A stretch of DNA of 64,000 bases, taken from positions 1,674,001-1,738,000 of the forward strand of contig NZ_CP113116.1 of assembly GCF_026625985.1 (NCBI RefSeq), in the 5' to 3' direction. Source of the stretch: Mycobacterium sp. Aquia_213 (lineage in GTDB: Bacteria; Actinomycetota; Actinomycetes; Mycobacteriales; Mycobacteriaceae). The first letter of the stretch is position 1. Every line of letters begins with the position of its first letter. Positions 33,324-42,468 of this stretch are shown piece after piece. The notes beneath the pieces were generated by a model that had not been told where the DNA came from, made no database searches, and was given only the letters and a program-made list of their open reading frames with translations. The translations under genes were made by a program, and so were the position numbers.

Positions 33324-35717
33324 TTGAGCCAGGGGTCAGATGACCGTCCGACACCGCTGCATGAGTTGCGTGTTGTCGAAATCAGCGACCGGATAGCTGG
33401 CAGCTACTGCGGCAAGTTGCTGGTTGACGCCGGGGCGCAGGTGCGCAAAATCGAACCGCCGCAAGGAGATTGGCTGCGGCGATATTCGGCGTCCTGTTCG
33501 CCCGTGCCGGATGGCCAGGCATCGCCGTTCTACAGCTATCTCAACGCCGGCAAGCAGAGCATGACCTTCGCGCCGGGCTCGGAGCGGTTGCGTGCCGAAT
33601 TGGCGGCCGCCGACGTGATCATCCTCACCGCCGGCCCGTCGCGCGCCGCGGCGCTGGGCATCGATCCGCGCCGGCTGCTGGCGGATGCGCCGCGAGCGGT
33701 CATCGTCACGATCTCCGACTTCGGCTGGACCGGGCCGTATGCCGACCGCGCTGCCAGCGAATTCACCTTGCAGGCCTGGGCGGGCTCGCCCGGTTTCCGC
33801 GGCGATCCGGCCGGGCCCCCGATCTCGATCGGCGGCGACCTGGGGGAGTACATGGGCGGCGTGTTCGCCGCGTTCGGCGCGCTGGCCGTGCGCCGCCGCG
33901 TCGAGCACGGCGGTCCCGGTGAGCATCTCGACCTGTCCATGCTCGAGGCGATGACGTTGATGCAGAGCAGTGAATGGCTGCATTCGCAGCTGCTGCGGGT
34001 GCCGCCGATCAGCCGCACCACCGAAGTCCCGTCGATCGAGCCGGCCAAGGACGGCTACGTCGGGATCACCATGGTCACCGGCCAGCAATGGCTCGACTTC
34101 CTGGCGATGGTCGAGTGTCCGGCGCTCGAAGAGATTGAGCAGCTGCGTTTTCAGATCGGCCGCTGGGGCTACCGCGACCTGATCCGCGAGCAGATCGGCC
34201 CGTGGCTGGCGCAGCGGTCCGTCGCGGAGATCGTCGAGCTCGGCCAACTGTTCCGGCTGCCGATCGCGGCGCTGGGCAACGGCGCAACGATCCGCGAGGT
34301 GGAGTACGCGACCGAACGCGGGGTATTCCGGCAAAACCCCGCCGGCTTTCACCAGCCCCGCCCGCCGTGGCTGATGTCGGCCTGCGCGGCTCCTGCGGTC
34401 GGCGACACTGTTGACCCGGGCGCCGACAACGACGAGTCACCCTGGCGCACACGGGAACCCGAACGCGATCCGGCCAAACCGACCCGGCCGCTGGAAGGCG
34501 TCCGGATCGTCGACCTGACCGCGTTCTGGGCCGGGCCGGCGGCGACCCACCTGCTCGCGGCCTTTGGCGCCGAGGTGATCAAGGTCGAGTCGATCCAGCG
34601 CCCCGACGGCATCCGGTACTCCGGCGGGATGCGCAAAGACGTGGACGACTGGTGGGAGTACGGCTGGGTGTTCCACGCGATGAACACCAACAAGCGTTCG
34701 GTCACATTGGATTTGGGCTCCGGACAGGGGCGCCGCGTGTTCATGAAACTGGTGGCCGGCGCCGACGTGGTGATCGAGAACTTCTCCCCGCGCGTGATGG
34801 ACCAATTCGGGCTGACCGCCGACGTGCTGCTCGACGTCAACCCCAAACTCGTCGTCACCCGCATGCCCGCGTTCGGGCTGGACGGCCCCTGGCGCGAACG
34901 AGTCGGATTCGCCCCCACAATGGAACAGCTCGCCGGGCTGGCCTGGGTGACCGGTCTGCCGGATGCCCCGCCGGTGACGCCGCGTGGAGCCTGCGATCCA
35001 CTGGCCGGGGTGCACGCCGCGTTCGCCGTACTGGCCGCGCTGAACTTCGCCGAACGCACCGGCACCGGTCAGCAGCTCGAGCTGCCGATGCTCGAAACGG
35101 TGTTGAACGCCACCGCGATACAGGCGATCGAATTCGAGGTCTTCGGAAAGACGTTGAGCCGCCGCGGCAATCGCGGTTTCGGCGGGCTGATCCAGAATCT
35201 CTATCGGTGTGCCGGTGCACCAGAGAAAGACGACTGGATCGCGATGACCGTGAGCGACGACCAGCAGTGGTCCGCGCTCGTCGAGGTGATGGGGCGACCG
35301 GCCTGGTGTGACGAGGGTCTGGCCACGGCCGACGGCCGACGGGAGTGCGCCGACGACATCGATGACCGGCTGCGGGAGTGGTTCGCCACGCAGCCGCTGG
35401 AATCGACGGTGGAGCGGCTGGCAAGCGCGGGTGTTCCCGCGGCGCCCGTGGTCTCGCCGTCGCTGGTGACCGAGAACCCCCAACTGCGCGACCGGGGTTT
35501 CTTCGAGACGCTGCAACACGCGAGCATAGGGTCAGCCGAGTATCCGTGCCCGCCGTTCGCATCGCTGTCCGGCCAGGACAGGTGGCTATTGCGCCCGCCG
35601 CCGCTGCTGGGCGAGCACAATGGAGAAGTACTGCGCGATCGGTGCGGGCTGACCGACGAAGAGCTGGCGAACCTCGCTGCCAGCGGGGTGATCGGAACCC
35701 GCCCCAAGGGCCTATAA
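33324..35717 (+). CDS. Double-domain class III CoA-transferase (CaiB/BaiF fusion)
   Basis: This protein of 797 residues is about twice the usual family size. Two CaiB/BaiF domains lie in tandem: one from about residue 12 (LHELRVVEISDRIAGSYCGK), the other from about 388 (LEGVRIVDLTAFWAGPAATHL). Such enzymes move CoA between acids through an enzyme-bound acyl anhydride on an Asp. Domain 2 keeps a typical CDPLAG motif, while domain 1 has GDLGEYMGG, so both may be active. The start is TTG at 33324 behind GGAGG. The ferredoxin gene follows 11 bases later. The fusion would give an intramolecular pseudo-dimer, since single-domain relatives work as interlocked dimers. Confidence 0.92.
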   Translation: MSQGSDDRPTPLHELRVVEISDRIAGSYCGKLLVDAGAQVRKIEPPQGDWLRRYSASCSPVPDGQASPFYSYLNAGKQSMTFAPGSERLRAELAAADVIILTAGPSRAAALGIDPRRLLADAPRAVIVTISDFGWTGPYADRAASEFTLQAWAGSPGFRGDPAGPPISIGGDLGEYMGGVFAAFGALAVRRRVEHGGPGEHLDLSMLEAMTLMQSSEWLHSQLLRVPPISRTTEVPSIEPAKDGYVGITMVTGQQWLDFLAMVECPALEEIEQLRFQIGRWGYRDLIREQIGPWLAQRSVAEIVELGQLFRLPIAALGNGATIREVEYATERGVFRQNPAGFHQPRPPWLMSACAAPAVGDTVDPGADNDESPWRTREPERDPAKPTRPLEGVRIVDLTAFWAGPAATHLLAAFGAEVIKVESIQRPDGIRYSGGMRKDVDDWWEYGWVFHAMNTNKRSVTLDLGSGQGRRVFMKLVAGADVVIENFSPRVMDQFGLTADVLLDVNPKLVVTRMPAFGLDGPWRERVGFAPTMEQLAGLAWVTGLPDAPPVTPRGACDPLAGVHAAFAVLAALNFAERTGTGQQLELPMLETVLNATAIQAIEFEVFGKTLSRRGNRGFGGLIQNLYRCAGAPEKDDWIAMTVSDDQQWSALVEVMGRPAWCDEGLATADGRRECADDIDDRLREWFATQPLESTVERLASAGVPAAPVVSPSLVTENPQLRDRGFFETLQHASIGSAEYPCPPFASLSGQDRWLLRPPPLLGEHNGEVLRDRCGLTDEELANLAASGVIGTRPKGL

Positions 35718-35728
35718 GGAGGCAACTC

Positions 35729-35920
35729 ATGCGCGTGACCGTCGACGAGACCTTGTGCGAGGCCCAAGGCTTCTGTGAATCGCTCGCCCCGGACGTGTTC
35801 GAACTCGGCGACGAGGACGTGGTGCAGATCGCGGACGGCGAGGTGGCGCCGGACCGGGAGATCGACGTCCGCGCCGCGGTGGACCAGTGCCCGAAGGCCG
35901 CACTGCGGTTGCAGGACTGA
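35729..35920 (+). CDS. [3Fe-4S]-type ferredoxin
   Basis: This 63-residue ferredoxin of the kind that serves actinobacterial P450s has cluster cysteines in CEAQGFC (residues 10 and 16) and CP near residue 54. The fourth position, usual in 4Fe-4S types, is not a Cys, which fits a 3Fe-4S cluster. AAGGAGG precedes the ATG at 35729. It lies between the CoA-transferase and a SnoaL-like gene, and the P450 at 36380 is close by on the opposite strand, so it is the most likely electron donor to that P450. Confidence 0.92.
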   Translation: MRVTVDETLCEAQGFCESLAPDVFELGDEDVVQIADGEVAPDREIDVRAAVDQCPKAALRLQD

Positions 35921-35937
35921 GGAACTGCGAGCCGTCC

Positions 35938-36378
35938 ATGTCATCGCGAGATATGGCGAAGTACGCCGGAATGCGGCCCTACTTCGAGCTTGTCGTCGGG
36001 GCCCTCGACGGTTTGGTCGACGGGGCCGACTTTTTCGATATCCACGCCGACGATGCGGTGGTCGAGTTCGTCATCACCGTTCCGACGTATCCGAGGAAAA
36101 TCGTCGGGAGAGAAGCGCTGGCCGAACTGTATGCCGACTATGGGGATTCGATCGTCCAGAGTCACAGCAGCGACGTGCACCGCTACTTCGACCCCGAGCA
36201 GTCCACGGTGATTCTCGAGTACACGATGCACGGCACCGTCGTGAAGACGGGCGCGCCCTACGTCAACCGATTCGTCTCCGTGATCACGATCGACGGCCGG
36301 AAGATCGTGCACTGGCGCGATTACCTGGATCCGCTGGCGGTGTTCGCCGCGTTCGGCGAGGGACCCGCCCCGTACTGA
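35938..36378 (+). CDS. SnoaL-like/NTF2-fold protein
   Basis: This 146-residue small alpha+beta protein looks like the SnoaL/NTF2 superfamily (ketosteroid-isomerase-like cone fold). A helical start (MRPYFELVVGALDGL) is followed by strands ending in GRKIVHWRDYLDPLAVF, a common ending for the group. Members act as isomerases, dehydratases or cyclases, or simply bind ligands. ATG 35938 is preferred, with 35953 possible. It follows the ferredoxin by 17 bases and converges on the P450 gene one base away. Precise function unknown. Confidence 0.8.
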   Translation: MSSRDMAKYAGMRPYFELVVGALDGLVDGADFFDIHADDAVVEFVITVPTYPRKIVGREALAELYADYGDSIVQSHSSDVHRYFDPEQSTVILEYTMHGTVVKTGAPYVNRFVSVITIDGRKIVHWRDYLDPLAVFAAFGEGPAPY

Positions 36379-36379
36379 C

Positions 36380-37618
36380 TCAGCGCCGTTCGGTCAGCGA
36401 GATCGCCATTTCGTCGTAGATCGACATGTTGGTGGTCAGGTTCGGATACGACACCGTGGCGGGCCCGATTTCGATGCGGTCGCAGCGCAGCAGCAGCTCG
36501 TCGAGCGCCGCCCGCAGTTCGGCGCGCGCCAGCATCGCACCCAGGCAGTGGTGTGGCCCGCCGCCGCCGAAAGCCACATGCGGGTTGGGTTGCCGGCCGA
36601 TGTCAAAGGTGAACGGGGAGTCGAACACTTCCTCGTCGCGGTTGGCCGAACGCAGCATCGACACCACCCGATCGCCCGCGGGGATGTGCAGGCCGTCCAT
36701 TTGCACATCGACCTTCGCGGTGCGGGTCCAGTACGCGACCGGCGACGCCCAGCGCAGCACCTCCTCGACGGCACCGGGCCGCAGCGCCTCGTCTTCGCGA
36801 TACCGTTCGATCTGCTCTGGGTTGGCGACGAACGCCTGCAGCCCCATGGCCAGGGCGTTCTTGGTGGTGTCACTGCCGGCGAACGCCAGCACGAAGAAGA
36901 AGAACTCGAGTTCGTGTTCGGGCAGGCTGAATTGCTCGCCGTCGTCACCGGTGATCACCGCGGACGCCAGCGTGCTCCAGATGTCGTCGGTCGGGTTGCG
37001 CCGCTTTTCGGCGGTGAGCTCCATCGCGTACCCGAAGACCGAGGCGAAGAGCTCGAGTTCAACCTGCCCGCTCGGGCTCGCCTCGGGCGCAAGCGCCTTC
37101 AGGATGCGATCGAAGATGTCGAAGATTCGCGCCCGGTCCTCGTCGGGGATGCCGATGATGTCGCCGATCACCGTCATGGGCAGCGCGTCGGCGACGTCCT
37201 CGATCCAATCCCCGCCGCCCTTGGCGAGCAATCTGTCGATCATCTGCGCCGCCCGCGCCCGAATGCCGTCCTCCAGCTTGGCGATGGCCCGCGGATTGAA
37301 CGCGCCTGCGATGAGTTTGCGGCGCTTGTTCAGGTCCGGCGGGTCCAGCGTGATGATCGTCGGGTACGACGAGAACATGGCGACCGGCTGGATCAGCGGA
37401 CCGTCGCCCGCGGTGAACGACTCGGTGTCGCGGTGCAGGCGGACCGCATGCCGGTGTTTGGTCGCCACCCAAAAATCACGGCGCACGGTTTGCGCCACAC
37501 CCGGCGTCAGGTCGTGCCGGAAAAGCGGCCTGTTGCACCGCAACTCGGCGAACAACTCGTCGGGAAAACCGCTACGCCACAAGGCGAAATCGGAAAGATC
37601 CACTGCAGCAGCAGTCAT
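36380..37618 (-). CDS. Cytochrome P450 (CYP124/125/142-like signature)
   Basis: This 412-residue P450 has the I-helix motif AGSDTT, ExxR as EVLR and the haem loop FGGGGPHHCLG. The FGGGG-HxCLG form of the loop is common in mycobacterial P450s that hydroxylate methyl-branched lipids and sterol side chains (CYP124, CYP125, CYP142), which hints at such a substrate here. The adjacent 3Fe-4S ferredoxin is the likely donor. It is transcribed divergently from the KshA-like Rieske oxygenase, with an AT-rich shared promoter at about 37680-37700. Confidence 0.94.
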   Translation of the reverse strand: MTAAAVDLSDFALWRSGFPDELFAELRCNRPLFRHDLTPGVAQTVRRDFWVATKHRHAVRLHRDTESFTAGDGPLIQPVAMFSSYPTIITLDPPDLNKRRKLIAGAFNPRAIAKLEDGIRARAAQMIDRLLAKGGGDWIEDVADALPMTVIGDIIGIPDEDRARIFDIFDRILKALAPEASPSGQVELELFASVFGYAMELTAEKRRNPTDDIWSTLASAVITGDDGEQFSLPEHELEFFFFVLAFAGSDTTKNALAMGLQAFVANPEQIERYREDEALRPGAVEEVLRWASPVAYWTRTAKVDVQMDGLHIPAGDRVVSMLRSANRDEEVFDSPFTFDIGRQPNPHVAFGGGGPHHCLGAMLARAELRAALDELLLRCDRIEIGPATVSYPNLTTNMSIYDEMAISLTERR

Positions 37619-37682
37619 GCGAACCCCGCTTGTTCACCCACCACGCGACCACCGGCTGGCACCGCGTTGACGTTCAATGCTT

Positions 37683-37698
37683 AAAATAGTAAAAATAG
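37683..37698. promoter_or_regulatory. AT-rich direct repeat AAAATAG in the P450/Rieske promoter
   Basis: AAAATAG occurs twice, nine bases apart, in the 150-base gap between divergent genes. The segment ATAGTAAAAATAG aligns with ATAGTATAAATAG at 7604 and ATGATATAAATAG at 33273. It may be a looser copy of the same operator or simply -10-type promoter sequence. Confidence 0.4.
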
Positions 37699-37770
37699 AC
37701 TTTAGTCGTCGAAACGCGGTGAGGTAAGAGCGGCCCGATTGCGCCCGGCCGCGTGGGAAACGGAGTTGTG

Positions 37771-38877
37771 GTGAATACGATTTCAGAGCCCGACCCGTCG
37801 GAACGTGAGTTCGGACCGTCCGGCATTGCCCTGTCCACCTATCGGTTCCCGACGGGGTGGTTCATCGTTGCCTTCGCCAGCGACGTGGCGCCCGGGCAAG
37901 TCAAGCGGCTGCACTACTTCGGTGAGGAGATGGTGCTGTTCCGCACCGCGTCCGGCAAGGTCAACGTGCTGGACGCATACTGCCAGCACCTCGGCGCCAA
38001 CATGGGCGTCGGCGGAACCGTCGAAGACGAGAACATCGTCTGTCCCTGGCACGGCTGGCAGTGGCGCGGTGATGGCAGCAACGCGTTGATCCCGTACAGC
38101 AAGATCGGTTGCAAGCAGAACGTCCGGATCAAGACCTATCCGAGCATGGAGTGGTACGGCTTCATCCTGGTCTGGCACGAACGCCACGGCCGCGCGCCGT
38201 ACTGGCAGCCGCCGGCGCTTCCCGAACTGGAAACCGGCGAGTACTACCCGTTGCACCCGCACAGCCGGATGCTGAACCGGGTCAAGGTGCACGCGCAGAT
38301 GATCATCGAGAATGCGGCCGATCCGTATCACGTGCAGTACGTGCACAAGGCCGCCAACCCCGCCAACACCGCCTCCTTCGAAGTGGCGGGCTATCACCTG
38401 CACGCCACCGTCAACGCTCACTTCGGCGGGGGCCGGGCCAAGACGTGGTTGACGCCCAACGGGCCGGTCGACGCCAAGATCATCTACGACAACTACTCGC
38501 TGGGGCTGGGGCTGGTCCGGTTCCCGAGTGACCTGGTGGCCACGATCGAGGTCACCGGACAGACGCCGGTCGACGAGGACTACACGGACTACTTCTACAC
38601 GCAGGCCTCCATCCGCGAGCCCGGCGACACCGGCGACAAACCCACCGGCCGCGCCGCGAAATTCCTGGAGCTGCAGCAAGAAGTCATCAAACAGGACTTC
38701 TTCACCTGGGAGAACATGAAATACCTGGAGAAGCCGAACCTGGCTCCCGAAGAGGCACACGACTATGCGGCCCTGCGCCGCTGGGCGCACCGCTTCTACC
38801 CGGGCACGGAGCCCTCATCCAGCGACTTCGGATACACCGCCGAAGGCGAACCCGACCCGGCGGCTGCGAAAGCCTAA
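37771..38877 (+). CDS. KshA-like Rieske non-haem iron oxygenase
   Basis: This oxygenase is about 368 residues long. The Rieske cluster motifs are CQHLG and CPWHGWQW, and the mononuclear iron ligands lie in NAADPYHVQYVH (D-x2-H-x4-H). The lead-in YRFPTGWFIV and the PWHGWQWRGDG context resemble 3-ketosteroid 9-alpha-hydroxylase oxygenase (KshA), so a steroid-like or polycyclic substrate is plausible but unproven. A reductase is not encoded next to it. The GTG at 37771 sits five bases after GGAG; GTGs at 37753 and 37768 are alternatives. The acyl-CoA synthetase gene starts directly after its stop. Confidence 0.9.
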   Translation: MNTISEPDPSEREFGPSGIALSTYRFPTGWFIVAFASDVAPGQVKRLHYFGEEMVLFRTASGKVNVLDAYCQHLGANMGVGGTVEDENIVCPWHGWQWRGDGSNALIPYSKIGCKQNVRIKTYPSMEWYGFILVWHERHGRAPYWQPPALPELETGEYYPLHPHSRMLNRVKVHAQMIIENAADPYHVQYVHKAANPANTASFEVAGYHLHATVNAHFGGGRAKTWLTPNGPVDAKIIYDNYSLGLGLVRFPSDLVATIEVTGQTPVDEDYTDYFYTQASIREPGDTGDKPTGRAAKFLELQQEVIKQDFFTWENMKYLEKPNLAPEEAHDYAALRRWAHRFYPGTEPSSSDFGYTAEGEPDPAAAKA

Positions 38878-40467
38878 GTGGCGCCGATGCACTCGGTTCG
38901 GGGTAAGCCCCTCGGGCCCTCCGATTTCGGCGTGGATCGCTTCACCGTCCCGGCCGTGCTGGATCGCCGGGCCCAGCAGTCCCCCGATCGGGTGATGATG
39001 TCGATCGCCGGCACCGAGGTCACGTTCGAGCAGATGCGTCAGCGCTCCTGCGCGGCGGCCGCCCTGCTGAGCGAATTGGGCGTGGGCCGCGGCGACGGGG
39101 TGGCGCTGTTCACCGGCACCTGCCCGGAATGGGTGTACTTCTGGCTGGGCGCGGCCCGCATCGGCGCGGTGAGCGCGGCGGTCAACGCCGCCAACAAGGG
39201 GGACTTCCTGCTGCATACCCTGCAGTTGTCGCGGGCCAAGGTGATTCTCACCGACGCCGAGCGGCGTGCCCCGGTCGACGAGGTCGCCGACCGGCTGGAC
39301 GCGGTGACCGACATTGTGGTGCAAGGCGATTCGCTGAGCCGCGCGCTTACCCGCGAAGCCCGCTGTCTTGACGATCCCGCCGAGCCCGACCAGGTGGGGG
39401 CGTTGTTCTACACCTCGGGCACCACCGGGCCGTCGAAAGCCGTTGCCACGAGCTGGAATTACCTGTTTTCGGTGGCCGCGACGGCCGCGTCGGCCTGGGA
39501 GCTACGGTCGGGGGAGTCGTTGTGGACGGCGATGCCGTTGTTCCACCTGAGCGCCGCACCGAGCGTGCTGGTCCCGATGCTGACCGGCGCAACGACCGTG
39601 CTGGCGGGCGGATTCCATCCCGGCCAGGTGTGGGATGACATCCGCGCCCACGGTGCCATCGGCTTTGTCGGGGCCGGCGCGATGGTGTCGATGCTGTACA
39701 ACTTGCCCGACGATCCGCGTGACGCGCGGTTGCCGCTGCGGTTCATCTCGGCCGCGCCGATCGACGCGAGCTCCTACCACGACATCGAAAAGCGTTACGG
39801 CTGCCGCATTGTCACGATGTACGGGATGACCGAGGCCTTCCCGATCGTGGTCAAGGGCGTTTCCGACGAGGGCGTCCCCGGAACGTCCGGCCGACCCAAT
39901 CCCAACTTCGACGTGCGCATCGTCGACGACGACGGCAACCCGCTGCCCGCCGGCGCCGTGGGCGAGATCGCCTGCCGGCCCCGACACCCGCACGTGATGA
40001 GCGAGGGCTATGTCGGCCCGGACGCCCGGGTGGCCCCGCACCCGGAATGGTTTCGCACCGGTGATCTCGGCCGACTCGACGCCGATCAGAACCTGACGTA
40101 TATGGACCGGATCAAGGATTCGCTACGCAGGCGCGGCGAGAACATCTCCTCGGTCGAGGTGGAGCGCGTCGTCGTGAGCCATCCCGCGGTGGCCGAAGCC
40201 GCGGCGATCGGGGTGCCCAGCGAATTGGGCGAGGACGACATCCTGCTCGTGGTGGCGGTGCGCGCGGATGCCGTGCTGGATTGCGCGGAGTTGCTCGACT
40301 TCTGTGCGGCCCGGATGCCGTACTTCTGCGTGCCCAGATACGTCGAGCAGGTCAACGAACTCCCGAAGAACGTTATCGGACGGGTGCGTAAAGATTTACT
40401 GCGAGTCAAGGGTTTGACGTCGGGGGTCTGGGATCGAGAAGAATACGGATATATTGTTAAGCGGTAA
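38878..40467 (+). CDS. Acyl-CoA synthetase (AMP-binding)
   Basis: This 529-residue adenylate-forming ligase carries YTSGTTGPSK, the YGMTEAFPI core, GDLGRLDADQNLTYMDR, GGRENIS-type hinge residues (RRRGENISSVEVE) and the C-terminal Lys in PKNVIGRVRK. Related sequences include crotonobetaine/carnitine-CoA ligase-like and FadD proteins. The GTG start follows the Rieske oxygenase stop without a gap; an ATG at 38887 is the alternative. It probably activates an acid derived from the oxygenase product. Two SnoaL/MaoC-type genes follow. Confidence 0.93.
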   Translation: MAPMHSVRGKPLGPSDFGVDRFTVPAVLDRRAQQSPDRVMMSIAGTEVTFEQMRQRSCAAAALLSELGVGRGDGVALFTGTCPEWVYFWLGAARIGAVSAAVNAANKGDFLLHTLQLSRAKVILTDAERRAPVDEVADRLDAVTDIVVQGDSLSRALTREARCLDDPAEPDQVGALFYTSGTTGPSKAVATSWNYLFSVAATAASAWELRSGESLWTAMPLFHLSAAPSVLVPMLTGATTVLAGGFHPGQVWDDIRAHGAIGFVGAGAMVSMLYNLPDDPRDARLPLRFISAAPIDASSYHDIEKRYGCRIVTMYGMTEAFPIVVKGVSDEGVPGTSGRPNPNFDVRIVDDDGNPLPAGAVGEIACRPRHPHVMSEGYVGPDARVAPHPEWFRTGDLGRLDADQNLTYMDRIKDSLRRRGENISSVEVERVVVSHPAVAEAAAIGVPSELGEDDILLVVAVRADAVLDCAELLDFCAARMPYFCVPRYVEQVNELPKNVIGRVRKDLLRVKGLTSGVWDREEYGYIVKR

Positions 40468-40529
40468 GTAAAGTCGATGTTACGTAGTTCGTTTCTTTTT
40501 TCCTTCGGGGAGAGGCTGGCGAGTAGAAG

Positions 40530-40955
40530 ATGACGATGACCTACCAGCAGGAACAGTTCCTGCAGGCTGCGACCGGCCGCGATGCGATCTTGAATTTGAA
40601 CGCCCGGCACAATCGCGCTTACTCCGACGGCGACCGCGATAGCTGGATCGCGACGTTTCGTCATTCCGGAGCCAGCTACGTGCGTGACGGTGAACTCTTC
40701 GCCGACCTGCGTTTGGCGTTCGACGGGGGCGAAGGACAACGCTTGGTGACCGTCGATCACGAGATCGCTGTCGAGGGTGTCCACGCGATGCAGCGCTGTG
40801 TCGTCGTGCTGTTCTCCGCTGCCTTCGGCGACACCACGCTGCGCGCCACCGGGACATACCGGGATGAGCTGATCTACGAGCGCGGCGCCTGGTACTACAC
40901 GTCGCGCAATCTCTCCTGGGATTTGGTGCCCAGCCGGCACCCGCTTGTCATGTAA
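40530..40955 (+). CDS. SnoaL-like/NTF2-fold protein
   Basis: This 141-residue protein begins with the typical helix (GRDAILNLNARHNRAYSDGDRDSWIATF) and ends GAWYYTSRNLSWDLVPS, as in bile-acid 7-alpha-dehydratase-like and ring-hydroxylating-dioxygenase-beta-like NTF2 proteins. It could be a dehydratase, isomerase or an oxygenase beta-like subunit. It follows the acyl-CoA synthetase by 62 bases, and GAG sequences precede the ATG. The neighbouring MaoC-like genes point to a hydration/dehydration step. Confidence 0.8.
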   Translation: MTMTYQQEQFLQAATGRDAILNLNARHNRAYSDGDRDSWIATFRHSGASYVRDGELFADLRLAFDGGEGQRLVTVDHEIAVEGVHAMQRCVVVLFSAAFGDTTLRATGTYRDELIYERGAWYYTSRNLSWDLVPSRHPLVM

Positions 40956-40968
40956 GCGGCACCGATAC

Positions 40969-41499
40969 GTGGATCGTGATCTCAGCTATCAACTAGCCTT
41001 CGGCACCTACGAAGACGCGCTGCGAATGGTCGGCGTGGCAACCGAACCGCGGACCGCCGTGACGCCGGTCAGTGGCGCGCGTATTCAGTTGTATGCCTCG
41101 ATGATTCACGACGGCAATCGTTCGTACTGGGACCCGGAGTTCGCGCGGCAGCAGTGGGGAGGCCTGTTGGCCCCACCGGGTTTGTTGATGGGATGGCTGA
41201 TACCTCCGCCATGGGAGCCCGGCGGCCGGCGACCCGCCGCGTCGCTGATCTTGCGAGTACCGTTGCCGGGCACCACATTCATCAACGCCGCCAACGACGT
41301 CGAGTTCCTGGAGCCCATCGTGGAGGGCGACGTGCTCACCAGTGTCGAGGAATTGGTGTCGGTGTCACCGGAGAAGCAGACCCGGCTCGGTGTCGGGCAT
41401 TTCATCGAGATGCTGGAGACCTATCGCCGTCAGGACGGCACCGTCGTCGCCCGATCGCGGAATACGTTGTTCCGCTTCACCCCGGCAGCGCCGGCATGA
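40969..41499 (+). CDS. MaoC-like hotdog hydratase, first subunit
   Basis: This protein of about 176 residues has an N-terminal-type MaoC/hotdog domain (FAS1-like dehydratase): DALRMVGVATEPR and the segment WGGLLAPPGLLMGWLIPP. Two-gene enoyl-CoA hydratases of this kind work as heterodimers in mycobacterial steroid degradation (ChsH-type). It overlaps the second hotdog gene by ATGA. The start is uncertain: GTG 40969 is assumed, while TTG 40945 would overlap the previous gene. It likely hydrates the enoyl-CoA made by one of the acyl-CoA dehydrogenase pairs. Confidence 0.8.
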   Translation: MDRDLSYQLAFGTYEDALRMVGVATEPRTAVTPVSGARIQLYASMIHDGNRSYWDPEFARQQWGGLLAPPGLLMGWLIPPPWEPGGRRPAASLILRVPLPGTTFINAANDVEFLEPIVEGDVLTSVEELVSVSPEKQTRLGVGHFIEMLETYRRQDGTVVARSRNTLFRFTPAAPA

Positions 41500-41939
41500 C
41501 CGGTGCGGAATTGGACTGGAACGAGATCACCGTTCCCGTCGAGCTGCCGGAAGTGGTCGACGAGATCAGCTACCAGCGGGTGGTCGAGAACGCCGGAGCG
41601 ACGTGGGACTATTTCCCCGGCCACTTCGATCCCGAATATGCCCAGAGGCAAGGCAACCCAACGATTTACCTCAACACCATGCACCTTGCCGGGTTCGCCG
41701 ACCGCATCGCGACCGATTGGGCCGGCCCGAGTAGCCGGGTGGTGCGCCGCTCGCTGCGACTGGCCGGTTCGATCTATGCCGGCGATACGATGATCGGCCG
41801 GGGCCGGGCGGTGGCCAAGCGACGGGACACCTCGGTGGACCCACCGCGCTGCCTGGTCGATATCACGATCGAAGTGACCAATCAGCATGGCGTCCTGTGC
41901 TGCCCGGTCGAGCTCACCCTGCAGTTGCACGGTGGATGA
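41496..41939 (+). CDS. MaoC-like hotdog hydratase, second subunit
   Basis: This 147-residue hotdog protein partners the gene before it. HFDPEYAQRQGNPTIYLNTM corresponds to the hydratase helix region, where the typical D-x4-H of MaoC would lie; PGHFDPEYA is recognisable but not canonical. The C-terminal strands (VDITIEVTNQHGVLCCP) are standard. ATGA overlap at its start and an eight-base overlap with the next gene show tight coupling. Catalytic status cannot be settled by eye. Confidence 0.78.
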   Translation: MTGAELDWNEITVPVELPEVVDEISYQRVVENAGATWDYFPGHFDPEYAQRQGNPTIYLNTMHLAGFADRIATDWAGPSSRVVRRSLRLAGSIYAGDTMIGRGRAVAKRRDTSVDPPRCLVDITIEVTNQHGVLCCPVELTLQLHGG

Positions 41940-42468
41940 CGGCGTAGCCGAACTGCATCTGGCCGTGTGTCGACGGTTCGGCCAGGCGGTCGCGTCGGCC
42001 GATGGCAAGTGGGATCGTCGCAGCCCGTGCGAGGCTTGGGACGCCCGGGCGGTGCTCGAGCACGTTATCGGCTTCCACGACGTACTTCTGTTGCGGCCGT
42101 TGGGATTAAAGCCCCATCGGCCCGACGATCCGCAAGCGCGGTGGCAACTGACCTATGCGTCGCTGACAGCGGCTCTTGAATCCGGCAGCGCGGCAGAACT
42201 GGATGCGTATCGGCTGATGCCGAACCTGACCCGCGACGTCCTGGTCCACTGCTGGGATCTCGCTCGCGCGGTCGGGGCCGACGATCGCTTGGATGCCCGG
42301 TGGTGCGAGCTCTGCTATGCCGGACTCCCGGTGGATCCCCGCGAATTGGCCGCGTCGGGAATGTTCGGTGCTCCCGTCGCGCCGAGCAGCGACAGTGATG
42401 TGCAGGCCAAACTCCTTGCGCGCCTTGGTCGTGATCCCGCATGGCAGCCGGAGCGCACTAGCTCATAG
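41932..42468 (+). CDS. DinB-like/maleylpyruvate-isomerase-N (TIGR03086-like) protein
   Basis: This 178-residue four-helix protein resembles the mycothiol-dependent maleylpyruvate isomerase N-terminal family: CEAWDARAVLEHVIGFHDVL has the typical W-x-VxxHV and metal His, and RDVLVHCWDLARAVG is the second conserved helix. Family members may bind mycothiol and a metal. GTG 41932 overlaps the MaoC-like gene, so it belongs to the same operon. It overlaps the converging aldehyde dehydrogenase gene by six bases. Its role in this pathway is unclear. Confidence 0.8.
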   Translation: MDDGVAELHLAVCRRFGQAVASADGKWDRRSPCEAWDARAVLEHVIGFHDVLLLRPLGLKPHRPDDPQARWQLTYASLTAALESGSAAELDAYRLMPNLTRDVLVHCWDLARAVGADDRLDARWCELCYAGLPVDPRELAASGMFGAPVAPSSDSDVQAKLLARLGRDPAWQPERTSS

